The position numbers and the translations under genes were made by a program. A stretch of DNA of 64,000 bases from Bdellovibrio sp. Lineage in GTDB: Bacteria > Bdellovibrionota > Bdellovibrionia > Bdellovibrionales > Bdellovibrionaceae. The notes below the pieces were generated by a model. That model worked only from the letters and a program-made list of their open reading frames with translations. It was not told the DNA's origin and searched no databases. How positions within the stretch are numbered: the first letter of the stretch is position 1; every line of letters begins with the position of its first letter. The stretch covers positions 186,001 to 250,000 of the forward strand of contig JACMRL010000025.1 in assembly GCA_014376435.1 (NCBI GenBank). Direction: 5' to 3'. This document shows, in pieces, positions 52,654-63,100 of this stretch.

Positions 52654-54108
52654 TTACATCAAGCTGTTTTCGATCATATTAAACAGTGGCCCTGAAGCTA
52701 AACCTAATACGATAATCAGCAAAGCAGAAATAACAATCGCAACGGTTGTTCCGAAATGTTTTTCATCTGAAACATCGCAATCACCGTCACGCATGTACAT
52801 AACGACGATGGGGCGTAAGTAGTAGTAAACACCGATCGCTGAGTTTAAAACTCCCCATAGTGCTAACCATAATAAGCCTTCGCTTACGGCGGCGCTAAAT
52901 AAATAGAACTTGCCAAAAAATCCTAGTAAAGGGGGAATACCCGCTAACGAAAGTAAGAAAATTGTTAAACAGAAAGCCAACAGAGGTTGCTTTTTTGCAA
53001 AACCTGCTAAGTCATCCGTTTGAATAGCCGACCCTTCGTTCTTTTCAATTAAGCTTACAATCGCAAACGCTCCGAAAGTCATCAGCGAGTACGCTAGCAA
53101 ATAAAACACCACACTCGATGCGCCAAATGCAGAATTCTGACTGATGCCCGCCGTTATGACGCCCACTAAGATATAACCCGAGTGAGAAATCGATGAATAC
53201 GCGAGTGTGCGCTTTAAGTTTGTTTGAACCAATGCCGCCACGTTCCCGATTGTCATCGTGATAACCGCAAACCACTGCAGAACTAAAAATAAATTTTCAG
53301 ATCCGATTAATGGCTTCGTCGCAATGACTCTTAAGAACGCCGCAAATGAAACCGTTTTTACGGCTGTTGCCATAAACGAAGTAACCGGAGTTGGTGCGCC
53401 CTGGTAAACGTCTGGAGTCCACGCATGGAACGGGGCAATCGAAACTTTAAAACAAAAGCCTAAAGTTATGAAGCTGATACCAAACATGAAAACTTTATTT
53501 GTTTTAATTAAAACCGCTGCGTTTTCCATTAAGTCTAAAATATTAACGGTGCCGGCGCTGCCGAATACAAATGAAACTCCGTACAAGAAAATCGCTGATG
53601 CAAAAGATCCTAAAACGAAATACTTGATTGCCGCTTCTTTTGAAATTTTTTGTTCGTGAGACATGGCAATCATTAGATATAAAGACAATGACATCAGCTC
53701 TAAACCAATAAAAACGGTAATCAGATCAACCGCAGAAACTAAAATCAACATTCCAACGATTGAATTCATCGCTAAGAAAATAAGTTCTGAAAATTGTAAG
53801 CCGCGTGTCGCCGGATTTTCGTACATCAGAACCATGGCTCCGCCAGCTGAAATCACCGCGATTAAACCCATCCACTGCGTTAATCCATCGAATACTAATT
53901 GCCCGTTAAAAGCGGTTTTGCCTGATCCACCAAAAACAATTAATAGACCTGCCGCTAAAAATAAACCAATCAACGAAATAATAATTGTCGAAGTTGGGCT
54001 TTGTTCCACATTCCCGCGCAATACCTTTATTGATAAGGGAATAAGGCTGAAAAGAAACAGCGCAATCATCGGAGAAACTAATAAAATATCTGCCAACATT
54101 GTATTCAT
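52654..54108 (-). CDS. nuoN: NADH-quinone oxidoreductase subunit N
   Basis: A 484-residue antiporter-like subunit of the complex I membrane arm with about 14 helices. It has LFLAMNSIVGMLILVSAVDLITVFIGLELMSLSLYLMIA-type sequence, the conserved FKVSIAPFHAWTPDVYQGAPTPVTSF, and LAYSSISHSGYI and AGIPPLLGFFGKFYLF. AGGAG lies 7 bases before the ATG. Last gene of the nuo cluster on the minus strand. Confidence 0.95.
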   Translation of the reverse strand: MNTMLADILLVSPMIALFLFSLIPLSIKVLRGNVEQSPTSTIIISLIGLFLAAGLLIVFGGSGKTAFNGQLVFDGLTQWMGLIAVISAGGAMVLMYENPATRGLQFSELIFLAMNSIVGMLILVSAVDLITVFIGLELMSLSLYLMIAMSHEQKISKEAAIKYFVLGSFASAIFLYGVSFVFGSAGTVNILDLMENAAVLIKTNKVFMFGISFITLGFCFKVSIAPFHAWTPDVYQGAPTPVTSFMATAVKTVSFAAFLRVIATKPLIGSENLFLVLQWFAVITMTIGNVAALVQTNLKRTLAYSSISHSGYILVGVITAGISQNSAFGASSVVFYLLAYSLMTFGAFAIVSLIEKNEGSAIQTDDLAGFAKKQPLLAFCLTIFLLSLAGIPPLLGFFGKFYLFSAAVSEGLLWLALWGVLNSAIGVYYYLRPIVVMYMRDGDCDVSDEKHFGTTVAIVISALLIIVLGLASGPLFNMIENSLM

Positions 54109-54109
54109 A

Positions 54110-55648
54110 CTATTTCTCCTGAGCCTGAGCTTGATTAGGGCTTAACGGAATCGAGTAATCCATTTTATTTTTAACTAAGTAATCAACACTCGCTTTAGAA
54201 AAATCCATAAAGTGATTCGGAAAAATGCCCATCCAGAAAATCATAATAATTAACGGAACTAAAACTACAACTTCGCGAACTGATAAATCAAGCAAGGGAT
54301 GATGATCTTCTTTAACTAATTCGCCCTTGGGTCCGAAGAATACGCGCTTAACCATCCACAACATATATGCGGCACCAAGCACAACACCCGTTACAGCAAA
54401 AGCCGCAACAACCGGAGAATAGCTGTACGCGCCTAATAGAATTAAAAACTCACCGACGAAACCATTTGTTAGCGGTACCGCAATCGATGACATCGTTACG
54501 ATGACAAACGCGATCGTGAAATAAGGCATCACGCCGGCTAAACCACCGTATTTAGAAATTTCACGTGAATGTGTTCTTTCGTAAATCATGCCTATCAACA
54601 AGAAAAGTGCGCCCGTTGAAATACCGTGATTCAACATTTGGTACAAAGCACCGTTCACGCCGTATGCGTTCATCACAAATAAACCGATTAAGATATAACC
54701 CATGTGCGATACTGAAGAATACGCCACCAGTTTTTTAACATCCGGCTGAACCATCGCCACCAATGCTCCGTAAATAATTCCGATCACCCCAAGCGCTATA
54801 AAAATCCAAGCATAGTGTTCGGCCGCTTCCGGAAATAATGGAATCACCCATCTTAGAAAGCAGTAAGTTCCCATTTTTAACATTACACCCGCAAGCACCA
54901 CCGAACCAGGCGTCGGCGCTTCCACGTGGGCGTCTGGTAACCAAGTGTGTAACGGAAACACCGGAACTTTAATTGCAAACGCTACGGCGAAAGCAAAAAA
55001 TAATAAAGTTTGTGGAGTTAAAAATTCTCCCGCAACAAACGGAATATTTAATTTATAAAAATCTAGTAAACTAGCACTGATGTATCCGCCCGTTACTTCT
55101 GGAGTTAAACGCATCATAAAGATAATCGCTAACAGCATTAGCATTGAGCCCGACATCGTATAAATGAAGAATTTTAAAGTTGCGTAAATACGTCTAGATC
55201 CGCCCCAGATGCCCACGATGAAATACATCGGTACTAATGAAAGCTCCCAAAATACATAGAATAAGATCGCATCCATCGATAAAAAAGAGCCCAACATCGC
55301 CGCCTGAAGAACAAAAAGTGCCGCGTGAAATCCTTTAACTTGTTTATCGATTGAGTTCCAAGATCCTAAGATAATAATCGGAACTAAAAACGTAGTGAGC
55401 ATAACTAACATCACAGAAATTCCGTCGATTCCTAAAAAGTAAGAAATTCCGAAACGTTGAATCCAAGCGGTTTGTTCAACCATTTGTAATGCCGCCGTCG
55501 AAGAATCAAACTTTTGTAACATTCCTAAAGACAGAACAAATTCGATCAGTGAAAAACCTAGCGCCAAGTGGCGCACGGTATTTTTTTGTGGCCAAAAGGC
55601 CATCACGATCGCAAAAACTATTGGTAAGAAAATAAGTGCTGATAACAT
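54110..55648 (-). CDS. nuoM: NADH-quinone oxidoreductase subunit M
   Basis: A 512-residue antiporter-like subunit of complex I. It has YFLGIDGISVMLVMLTTFLVP, FWELSLVPMYFIVGIWGG, the conserved FPLHTWLPDAHVEAPTPGSVVLAGVMLKMGTY, and VAYSSVSHMGYI. A short polar C-terminus (NQAQAQEK) follows the last helix. GAGG precedes the ATG. One base separates its stop from nuoN. Confidence 0.95.
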   Translation of the reverse strand: MLSALIFLPIVFAIVMAFWPQKNTVRHLALGFSLIEFVLSLGMLQKFDSSTAALQMVEQTAWIQRFGISYFLGIDGISVMLVMLTTFLVPIIILGSWNSIDKQVKGFHAALFVLQAAMLGSFLSMDAILFYVFWELSLVPMYFIVGIWGGSRRIYATLKFFIYTMSGSMLMLLAIIFMMRLTPEVTGGYISASLLDFYKLNIPFVAGEFLTPQTLLFFAFAVAFAIKVPVFPLHTWLPDAHVEAPTPGSVVLAGVMLKMGTYCFLRWVIPLFPEAAEHYAWIFIALGVIGIIYGALVAMVQPDVKKLVAYSSVSHMGYILIGLFVMNAYGVNGALYQMLNHGISTGALFLLIGMIYERTHSREISKYGGLAGVMPYFTIAFVIVTMSSIAVPLTNGFVGEFLILLGAYSYSPVVAAFAVTGVVLGAAYMLWMVKRVFFGPKGELVKEDHHPLLDLSVREVVVLVPLIIMIFWMGIFPNHFMDFSKASVDYLVKNKMDYSIPLSPNQAQAQEK

Positions 55649-55651
55649 AGA

Positions 55652-57595
55652 TTACCTCATTAATACGAATGAAAGCGCAACGACCACACCAATTCCAATG
55701 TACATCGCATACTGTTGCATGTTTCCAGTTTGCAATGATTTTACAAAAGAGCCTCCGCCGCGAACTAAATCAGTTACTTTATAAGTAGCTTTATCGATGA
55801 CGTTTACATCGACATAGTACCAAAGATTTTTACTGCCTTCGATCAACGGATTAATAATTCCTGCTGAATAAGCTTCATCAACTAAGTATTTTTTATTTAC
55901 TAATTGATAAACCGGCCCGAAAGCCTTGGCTACTTTATCTGAAGCGCCTTCTTTTTTTGTATACATAATGTAAGCCGTTAACGCCGAGATTGCCGCTAAA
56001 CCAACTGATATTCCCATCAATGACCACTCAAGCATTGTTTCATCGTGATGGGCGCCCTCAACCACCGTTGGTAATTTGCGAATCACTGGCTCCAACCAGT
56101 GTTCCCAGAAATTGGGAATATGCCCGATTTGTTCAGAGATCACGTGCGGAATTCCAACCCAACCACCAACCACGGAAAGAATCGCTAAAACAATTAAAGG
56201 AACTGTCATTAACCAAGGGCTTTCATGCGGATGAACACTTTTATCCACGCGCGATTTTCCCCAGAAAGTTAACGCCATCAAACGAGTCATATAAAACGCC
56301 GTTAAAACCGCACCCAAAACTCCCGCCGCCCATAATAAAATATGACCTTGAGAAGACGAGAACGCTTTCCATAAAATTTCATCTTTAGAAAAGAAACCTG
56401 CAAATGGCGGCATCCCGATAATTGCTAACCAACCTAAAAAGAAAGTTGCGTGCGTAATCGGTAAGTATTTTCTTAAGCCGCCCATTTTGCGAATGTCTTG
56501 TTCTTCGTGCATCGCATGAATCACTGAACCCGAACCTAAGAACATCAACGCTTTAAAAAATGCGTGCGTCATTAAGTGAAACATTCCCGCACCGAAAGCG
56601 CCAACACCCACGGCTAAAAACATATAACCAAGTTGCGAAACCGTTGAGTAAGCTAAAACTTTTTTAATATCAAATTGAGTAAGACCGATTGTTGCCGCCA
56701 TTACTGCCGTCGCCGCACCAACAATCGCGATTACCATCATTGTATTTGGTGCAACAATAAATAGTCCGTTTAAACGAACGATCATGTAAATACCCGCGGT
56801 AACCATGGTCGCCGCATGGATTAAAGCAGAAACCGGAGTCGGGCCCGCCATCGCATCTGGTAACCAAACATAAAGCGGAATCTGCGCTGACTTACCTGTA
56901 GCGCCAATGAATAGCATCATCGTTCCTAAAGTAACCGCACCCAGCCAGCTGGATTCAGCAATCGTTGGAGCTAACATATTTAATTCATGCATATTCAAAG
57001 TTCCGAAAGTCATGAATAAAATAAACATGCCAATAATGAATGCCGCATCACCAATACGATTCGTGATAAATGCTTTCATGCCGGCCGCAGCTTTTGCAGA
57101 ATCATTAAACCAAAAACCAATCAGTAAGTAAGAGCAAAGACCAACGCCTTCCCAGCCCACGAACATGGTTAATAGTGAATCTCCTAAAACTAGGATCAAC
57201 ATATTAAAAATAAATAGATTTAAATACGCGAAGTATTTCGTTACGCCTTTATCATGATGCATATATCCAATAGAGAATAAATGAATCAATGCTCCCACGC
57301 CCGTGATGATTAAAATCATGATCGAGCTGATTTGATCGACGGCGAAGCCCGCATTGATTTTAAATTTATCGACCGCGATCCATTCAAAAAAATTCGCTGT
57401 AATACGACGCGCTTCTGGCGGAAGATCAACTAAGTTTAAAAATAATAATACCGAACAAATAAAAGAGATTAATACCGCAATGGTTGCGATCGAACCTGCT
57501 AATACATAATTCGTACTGCGAAAACGAACACCGTTTAAGAAAAACCCAATCAGTGGACTTAGTAATAATATGGCGATCAACGCTTGCTGATTCAT
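55652..57595 (-). CDS. nuoL: NADH-quinone oxidoreductase subunit L
   Basis: A 647-residue subunit with the antiporter core and the C-terminal lateral helix. It has GFAVDQISSIMILIITGVGALIHLFSIGYMHHD, FVGWEGVGLCSYLLIGFW, PLYVWLPDAMAGPTPVSALIHAATMVTAG, and LAYSTVSQLGYM. It contributes to proton translocation. A gap of three bases separates it from nuoM. Confidence 0.96.
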   Translation of the reverse strand: MNQQALIAILLLSPLIGFFLNGVRFRSTNYVLAGSIATIAVLISFICSVLLFLNLVDLPPEARRITANFFEWIAVDKFKINAGFAVDQISSIMILIITGVGALIHLFSIGYMHHDKGVTKYFAYLNLFIFNMLILVLGDSLLTMFVGWEGVGLCSYLLIGFWFNDSAKAAAGMKAFITNRIGDAAFIIGMFILFMTFGTLNMHELNMLAPTIAESSWLGAVTLGTMMLFIGATGKSAQIPLYVWLPDAMAGPTPVSALIHAATMVTAGIYMIVRLNGLFIVAPNTMMVIAIVGAATAVMAATIGLTQFDIKKVLAYSTVSQLGYMFLAVGVGAFGAGMFHLMTHAFFKALMFLGSGSVIHAMHEEQDIRKMGGLRKYLPITHATFFLGWLAIIGMPPFAGFFSKDEILWKAFSSSQGHILLWAAGVLGAVLTAFYMTRLMALTFWGKSRVDKSVHPHESPWLMTVPLIVLAILSVVGGWVGIPHVISEQIGHIPNFWEHWLEPVIRKLPTVVEGAHHDETMLEWSLMGISVGLAAISALTAYIMYTKKEGASDKVAKAFGPVYQLVNKKYLVDEAYSAGIINPLIEGSKNLWYYVDVNVIDKATYKVTDLVRGGGSFVKSLQTGNMQQYAMYIGIGVVVALSFVLMR

Positions 57596-57597
57596 GG

Positions 57598-57924
57598 CTA
57601 TCCCTTCAAGTGCTCGAAGAAACGAATGTTAACTTCTTTAAAACGTTTAAAAATAGAAACGGCCAATGCTAAGCCAACGGCTGCTTCAGCCGCCGCAATC
57701 GTCATCACAAAGAAAACCATAATTTGGCCTTCAACTTTTCCTGAGTAATAAGAAAATGTAACAAAGCTGATATTAACTGCGTTTAACATTAATTCGATCG
57801 ACATTAATAAAACGATTAAATTACGTCTTAATAAAACACCCGCCATGCCGATCGAGAATAAAATCGCTGATAGCACTAAATAGTGTTCAGCACCGATTGT
57901 AGTAATCATATTAGTCTCTGGCAT
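57598..57924 (-). CDS. nuoK: NADH-quinone oxidoreductase subunit K
   Basis: A 108-residue subunit with three helices ([60 protein letters not shown]) including membrane Glu residues. ATG 57924 has AAAGGGGG 5 bases upstream and overlaps nuoJ by 14 bases; ATG 57909 would start at MITTIG just after the nuoJ stop. Confidence 0.94.
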   Translation of the reverse strand: MPETNMITTIGAEHYLVLSAILFSIGMAGVLLRRNLIVLLMSIELMLNAVNISFVTFSYYSGKVEGQIMVFFVMTIAAAEAAVGLALAVSIFKRFKEVNIRFFEHLKG

Positions 57925-58456
57925 GTGTGCCCCCTTTGCTGCGCGATAAAGCTACGGTGCCAACGGCAATTACTAAAAGTAAAACGCCGAGTGCTTCAAA
58001 TCCGAAAATATTTTTTAAGAACAGGGCTTCCGAAAGGCCACGAGTCGTATCAACTACTCCGCCCGCCGCCGCTGCCGAAATCACTTCATCGCTAGAGCGT
58101 CCCGCAATCGTTAATCCGATTGTTACTGCGCCGACGATTAAGCCTGACAAGATTCCAACCGAAGCAATTTTTAAAGCGCCCGTTGCGCGACCGCGAGTAA
58201 AAGCTTGTAGCTCATGTTTTAAATCGAAAAGCATCAGCACCATAACGAAAAGAACCATCACGGCCCCGGCATAAACGATGATTTGCACGCCCGCCAAGAA
58301 GTACGCCTGTAGAGTTACAAAAATCGCGGCTACGCTGATCATTGTCATCGCCAAACATAAAGCTGAATAAATCGGGTTGGCCATCAAAACCACGGCTAAT
58401 CCGCTTATTACAGTTATCAGAGCTAAAAACCAAAATAGAAAAACATCTGCAGTCAT
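57911..58456 (-). CDS. nuoJ: NADH-quinone oxidoreductase subunit J
   Basis: A 181-residue membrane subunit of complex I. It has [54 protein letters not shown] sequence, the NuoJ signature [11 protein letters not shown], and five predicted helices. Its stop is within the start region of nuoK. No nuoI lies between nuoH and nuoJ, unlike E. coli. Confidence 0.94.
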   Translation of the reverse strand: MTADVFLFWFLALITVISGLAVVLMANPIYSALCLAMTMISVAAIFVTLQAYFLAGVQIIVYAGAVMVLFVMVLMLFDLKHELQAFTRGRATGALKIASVGILSGLIVGAVTIGLTIAGRSSDEVISAAAAGGVVDTTRGLSEALFLKNIFGFEALGVLLLVIAVGTVALSRSKGGTHARD

Positions 58457-58466
58457 TTTATCTCCC

Positions 58467-59609
58467 CTAACTAATCACAAAGTAAGATGTTACGAAAATA
58501 ACGATGGCCGTAACGATCGTATTTCCCAAGGCCCACGGAAGCATTGTCTTCCAACCTAAATCCATTAATTGATCGTAACGGAAACGCGGAAGCGTCCAAC
58601 GAACATGAATGAAGATCCATAAGAAAATTGCGAATTTAATATTGTAAGAAAGAAAGTGCAAAACCACATTCATTACGTTTGCGATTTGTTCGCTGCCGAC
58701 TAGGCCGTAACACCAGTTGTAAACTTCTTGTGGAGTGAAATTCCAAATACTGTAGCCACCAAAGAAAAATGTCGCCATTAAGCCTGAAGCGATCATCATG
58801 TGGCCGTATTCACCAATGAAAAACATCAGCATTTTAAAGCCGCCGTATTCAGTATGAAAACCGGCAACTAATTCAGCCTCGCCCTCGGCCAGGTCGAAAG
58901 GTAAACGATTTGATTCCGCAAACGTGGCCGAGAAAAATAAAATCATTCCTAGTGGTTGATAAAAAATTCCCCAGTTCGGCAACCACGAGGCCGCTACGGT
59001 ATAGCCAAATGCCGAAAAGTGATAAATGCCTTGTTGCGCATGAATCATTTCAGTCAGATTAAAGGTTCCGTAAAGTAAAATAATTCCTACGATTGAAAGG
59101 CCTAAAGCTAATTCGTATGAAATAATTTGCGCGGAAGCACGCAAGGCCCCCATCAGCGAGAACTTGCTTCCCGATCCCCAGCCCGCCATTAAAATGGTGT
59201 AGGCCGCCAAAGACGAAATACCTAAAATGAAAACGATACCAACGTTAATTTCGTAACCTTGAATTAAGAAAGTGTAGTCGCCCACTTTTAAAGGAACCGA
59301 CATGGGAATTGCTGCGTAAGCGACGGCTGCGGGGATTAAGGCAAAAACCGGCGCCATGTAAAACATGATGCGATTTCCTTTTTCCGGAGCAAAATCTTCT
59401 TTCGTTAAAAACTTAACTGCATCGGCAAGTAATTGAACTAAGCCTAGCGGGCCAACGCGGTTTGGACCAAAGCGGTTTTGAATAAATGCCGAACCACGAC
59501 GCTCAAGCCATACAAGAATTGGTACCGCTTGAACCATCAATAAAAATACAGCCAATAACTTTATGGTATTAATTACGATTTCAAAAGTTGTGTTACCCAT
59601 TGATGTCAT
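58467..59609 (-). CDS. nuoH: NADH-quinone oxidoreductase subunit H
   Basis: A 380-residue subunit at the quinone-binding interface. It has VWLERRGSAFIQNRFGPNRVGPLGLVQLLADAVKFLTKEDF, SAYTILMAGWGS, RASAQIISYELALGLS, FAESNRLPFDLAEGEAELVAGFHTEYGG, and FLWIFIHVRWTLPRFRYDQLM. All typical NuoH motifs are intact. It follows nuoA by 3 bases, so nuoB-G are missing between them. Confidence 0.96.
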   Translation of the reverse strand: MTSMGNTTFEIVINTIKLLAVFLLMVQAVPILVWLERRGSAFIQNRFGPNRVGPLGLVQLLADAVKFLTKEDFAPEKGNRIMFYMAPVFALIPAAVAYAAIPMSVPLKVGDYTFLIQGYEINVGIVFILGISSLAAYTILMAGWGSGSKFSLMGALRASAQIISYELALGLSIVGIILLYGTFNLTEMIHAQQGIYHFSAFGYTVAASWLPNWGIFYQPLGMILFFSATFAESNRLPFDLAEGEAELVAGFHTEYGGFKMLMFFIGEYGHMMIASGLMATFFFGGYSIWNFTPQEVYNWCYGLVGSEQIANVMNVVLHFLSYNIKFAIFLWIFIHVRWTLPRFRYDQLMDLGWKTMLPWALGNTIVTAIVIFVTSYFVIS

Positions 59610-59612
59610 GAT

Positions 59613-59984
59613 TTAGTCCCACTCCAATGCTTTAGATTTAATTTCCCACCAAAGACCAAAGATAAAGATTAAAAGAAAAACCATCATTGATCCAAAAACT
59701 AAAAGACCGGATCCCGTGGCTAAAAAGTGGCGGAAGTTAACGGCCCACGGGTACATGAAAATAATTTCGATATCGAAAAGAATAAAAAGAATTGCGGTTA
59801 AGTAGAACTTAACTGAAATTTTTGTATCTTTCTTTTCTTCTACCGGAAGACCGCATTCGTAAACATCGAATTTAGCTTGGCTGGTTTTTTTTGCTTTTCC
59901 GCCCGTCCATCTGGCTAAATAAATTAGACTGGTTCCAAAGGCTGCGATAAATAATGTGATGAAAATGACTCCGCCTATTGGCAT
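59613..59984 (-). CDS. nuoA: NADH-quinone oxidoreductase subunit A
   Basis: A 123-residue, three-helix subunit. It has KFDVYECGLPVEE, FYLTAILFILFDIEIIFMYPWAV and a terminal GLWWEIKSKALEWD. It leads a minus-strand operon nuoA-H-J-K-L-M-N. GAGGAG precedes the ATG and a candidate promoter lies 52 bases upstream. It is divergent from mfd. Confidence 0.95.
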   Translation of the reverse strand: MPIGGVIFITLFIAAFGTSLIYLARWTGGKAKKTSQAKFDVYECGLPVEEKKDTKISVKFYLTAILFILFDIEIIFMYPWAVNFRHFLATGSGLLVFGSMMVFLLIFIFGLWWEIKSKALEWD

Positions 59985-60035
59985 GTATGCTCCTCACTGA
60001 TGTAAACTTTTTTTTCATTTTTTTTCAATTACTTA

Positions 60036-60064
60036 CTTATACAAAGCTCGGCAATAAAAACCAA
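60036..60064 (-). promoter_or_regulatory. Candidate promoter of the nuo operon
   Basis: On the minus strand TTGGTT (60064-60059) and TATAAG (60041-60036) are 17 bases apart, giving a leader of about 45 bases. The surrounding 150-base region is A/T-rich, and TCAATTACTT occurs twice (60025-60034 and 60072-60081). Confidence 0.45.
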
Positions 60065-60137
60065 TAAAAAATCAATTACTTGATCGCTAAGACACAGGGC
60101 AAACATGCGCCAAGAAATTACGAAATGAAGTGACCTT

Positions 60138-63100
60138 GTGGATGGATTAACGCAGAATCCGAATCGTTCTATGAAATGGCAAACTACGCAGACCCGACTT
60201 GAAGATTTTTTACTCCGCGGCTTTGAAAAAGATCGCTCGCTTTTTAATATTGTGGGTTCATCGTCATTAGCGGCATCATCTTATCTTTTGTCTCAATCTT
60301 TATCCAAAGAAATTAACAACTTACCTAGGCTGGTGGTTGTCTCTAGTTTAGAGCAAGCGCTTGCTTTTGAACAACATTTAAGCTTTTTTTCGAATCGTTT
60401 TCAATGTCATATTTTGCGGCCGTATGATGTTTCACCTTTTTCGGGATTAACCCCGTCGCCAGTCGTTCGATTTTCCAGAACGCGTTTTTTATATCGAGCC
60501 GCCCACGCACAAAAAAGTGACATCTTTATTGCGCCGATTTCGGCACTGCTGCAGCTGTCTGTTCCTTTCTTTAATTTTTCGAAACGAAGTCAGCTTTTAA
60601 AACAAGGTGATGAATTGCCAACAAATTTGGCGGAGTATTTTAATTCCTTGGGTTATCAATCAACTCCGTTAGTTGAAGATATCGGTCAATACAGTTTACG
60701 CGGCGGCATTGTTGATGTTTTTTCTCCGGCCGAAACTCATCCGGTGCGCTTAGAGCTTTTTGGCGATCAAGTTGAATCTATGCGTACATTTTCTTTAGTT
60801 GATCAACGCAGTTTAGCCGAAGTGAATGTTTTAAATATTGTTCCCGCATACGAAATTGATTTCACGGATGAAAATGTTGAATCCGTTATTAAAAATTTTC
60901 GCCAGAGTTTAAAAGAGCGCCCGGTTCCGCATAGCGAAGTAGAAGAGGTCGTTCGCAGCATCTCTTTAAAAAATTATTTTCCGGGCAGCGAATATTTACT
61001 TTCAAATACTTATGCCCAACTAGAGTCTCCGCTTGATCATTTTAGTTCAGCTTTAAATATTTTCATGCTGGATCCGTCTGAAGTATCGCGCGCTTCCGAT
61101 GAATACTACCAAGAGTTAACAACTGATTCGCGGGCACAAAATCATCACGTTTTTCACCCTGATCTGACGAAAAATTTTATTTCTTATGAAAAATTTGTCT
61201 GGCCTGAAGAATCGCGCTTTTTTCAATTCTCCCGCTTAGCATTTTTAGAAGATGCCTTGCCTAATGAAGAGCGTATTGAATATAATTCGCTTCCGTTGTC
61301 TGAGTTTTCGCAATTAGCGCAAAACTTAATGCCCGTTTCGGATGCCTGGATTGAGGCCGCCCAACCACGATTAAAAAAATGGTTAGAAACTGGTTACAAA
61401 ATTTTCGTGTCGGCTAAAAATCAAACTCAAATTGATCGTTTGAAAATGCTTTTACAAAAAATGAATTTTTCATTTCACGTGGCGGCTAGTGATGATTATT
61501 TATGGGATACCTGGCTGGAAAACCCATCTGAAATCACAATTATCCCGCGCGTGATACCCGAAACTATTCTTTTTACCGAAGAAAAAATTATATTTCTTCG
61601 CACCGATGACTTTTTCGGGCGAAAACAGCGTGCCAATGCGCAAAACGCGTACGAACAGTTTTCTACGAAAGCGAAAAGCCTAGCATTCGGTGATTTAAAG
61701 CCCACTGACTTAGTGGTCCACGTTAAACACGGTATTGGTGTTTACGAAGGCCTTAAAATTATGAATATCGGCGGAGTTGAAACCGAATACATTCAGATCG
61801 CCTACAAAGATAAAGATAAGCTGTACCTGCCGGTGTACCGCGTGGGCCAATTACAAAAATTTTCTGGAGCTGGGCAAACCTCTGTACTCGACAAACTAGG
61901 TGGCGTTGGTTGGGAAAAAACAAAAATTAAAGTGAAAGCTCACTTGCGTGATATCGCCGCTGAACTTTTACAATTATATGCAAAACGAAACGAAATCACC
62001 CGCGATCCGCTGCTTTTTGATGAATTAGCTTATCATCAATTCGAAAAAGGTTTTCCGTTTGATGAAACCGATGATCAGTTAAAGGCCATCAACGATATTC
62101 AAAAAGACTTCCACAATGAAAAGCCGATGGATCGTTTGGTTTGCGGCGATGTGGGTTTCGGTAAAACCGAGGTTTCCATGCGGGCAGCTTTTCAGGTTGT
62201 GCAAAATAAAAAACAGGTCGGTGTTTTAGCTCCAACCACCGTATTAACTTTTCAACATTTAGAAACATTTAAAAGGCGCTTTGAGGGCTGGAATTTTCAA
62301 ATCCGCTCGTTAAATCGTTTTGTTTCTCCGGCTGAGCAGAAAAAAACTTTAGCTGAACTAAAAGAAGGTAAAGTTGATATCTTGATCGGTACGCATCGTT
62401 TACTAAGTAAAGACGTGGTTTTTAAAGATCTTGGCCTATTAATCGTCGATGAAGAACAAAAGTTCGGCGTAACTCACAAAGAAAAAATTAAAAAGTTTAA
62501 AGTGGACATCGATACTTTAACTTTATCTGCCACTCCGATTCCCAGAACCTTAAACATGAGCTTCACTGGTATGCGTGATCTTTCAATTATTAATACCGCG
62601 CCCGTTGATCGTTTACCGACTAGAACATTTATTTCTAAGTTTGATCCTGAATTAATCCGCAAGGGTATCCAGTCTGAAATTGCTCGTGGTGGACAGGTTT
62701 ATTTCATTCATAACCGTGTACAAAGTATTTACGGTATCGCGGATCAGTTACGTCAGATTGTTCCCGACGCCCGAATGAAAGTAGCCCACGGCCAGATGAA
62801 CGAAGAAGATTTAGAACACGCCATGATTTCATTTTTCAATCACGAAATTGACGTGCTTATTTGTACTTCGATTGTCGAATCCGGTATGGATGTGCCGCGC
62901 GCGAATACGATGTTTATCGATCAAGCGCATATGTTTGGCTTATCACAGCTTTATCAATTGCGTGGCCGCGTAGGACGCAGTAAAGCGCGTGCTTTTTGTT
63001 ATTTATTATTACCTAAAGACAAACGCATCGAAAAGGATGCGCAAGAGCGTTTAAAGATTATTCAAGATAACTCAGCACTGGGCTCAGGCATCCGTATCGC

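Noticed and set aside
55990..56388. Plus-strand frame opposite nuoL
   Set aside because: Overlaps a strongly conserved complex I gene and shows no family features.
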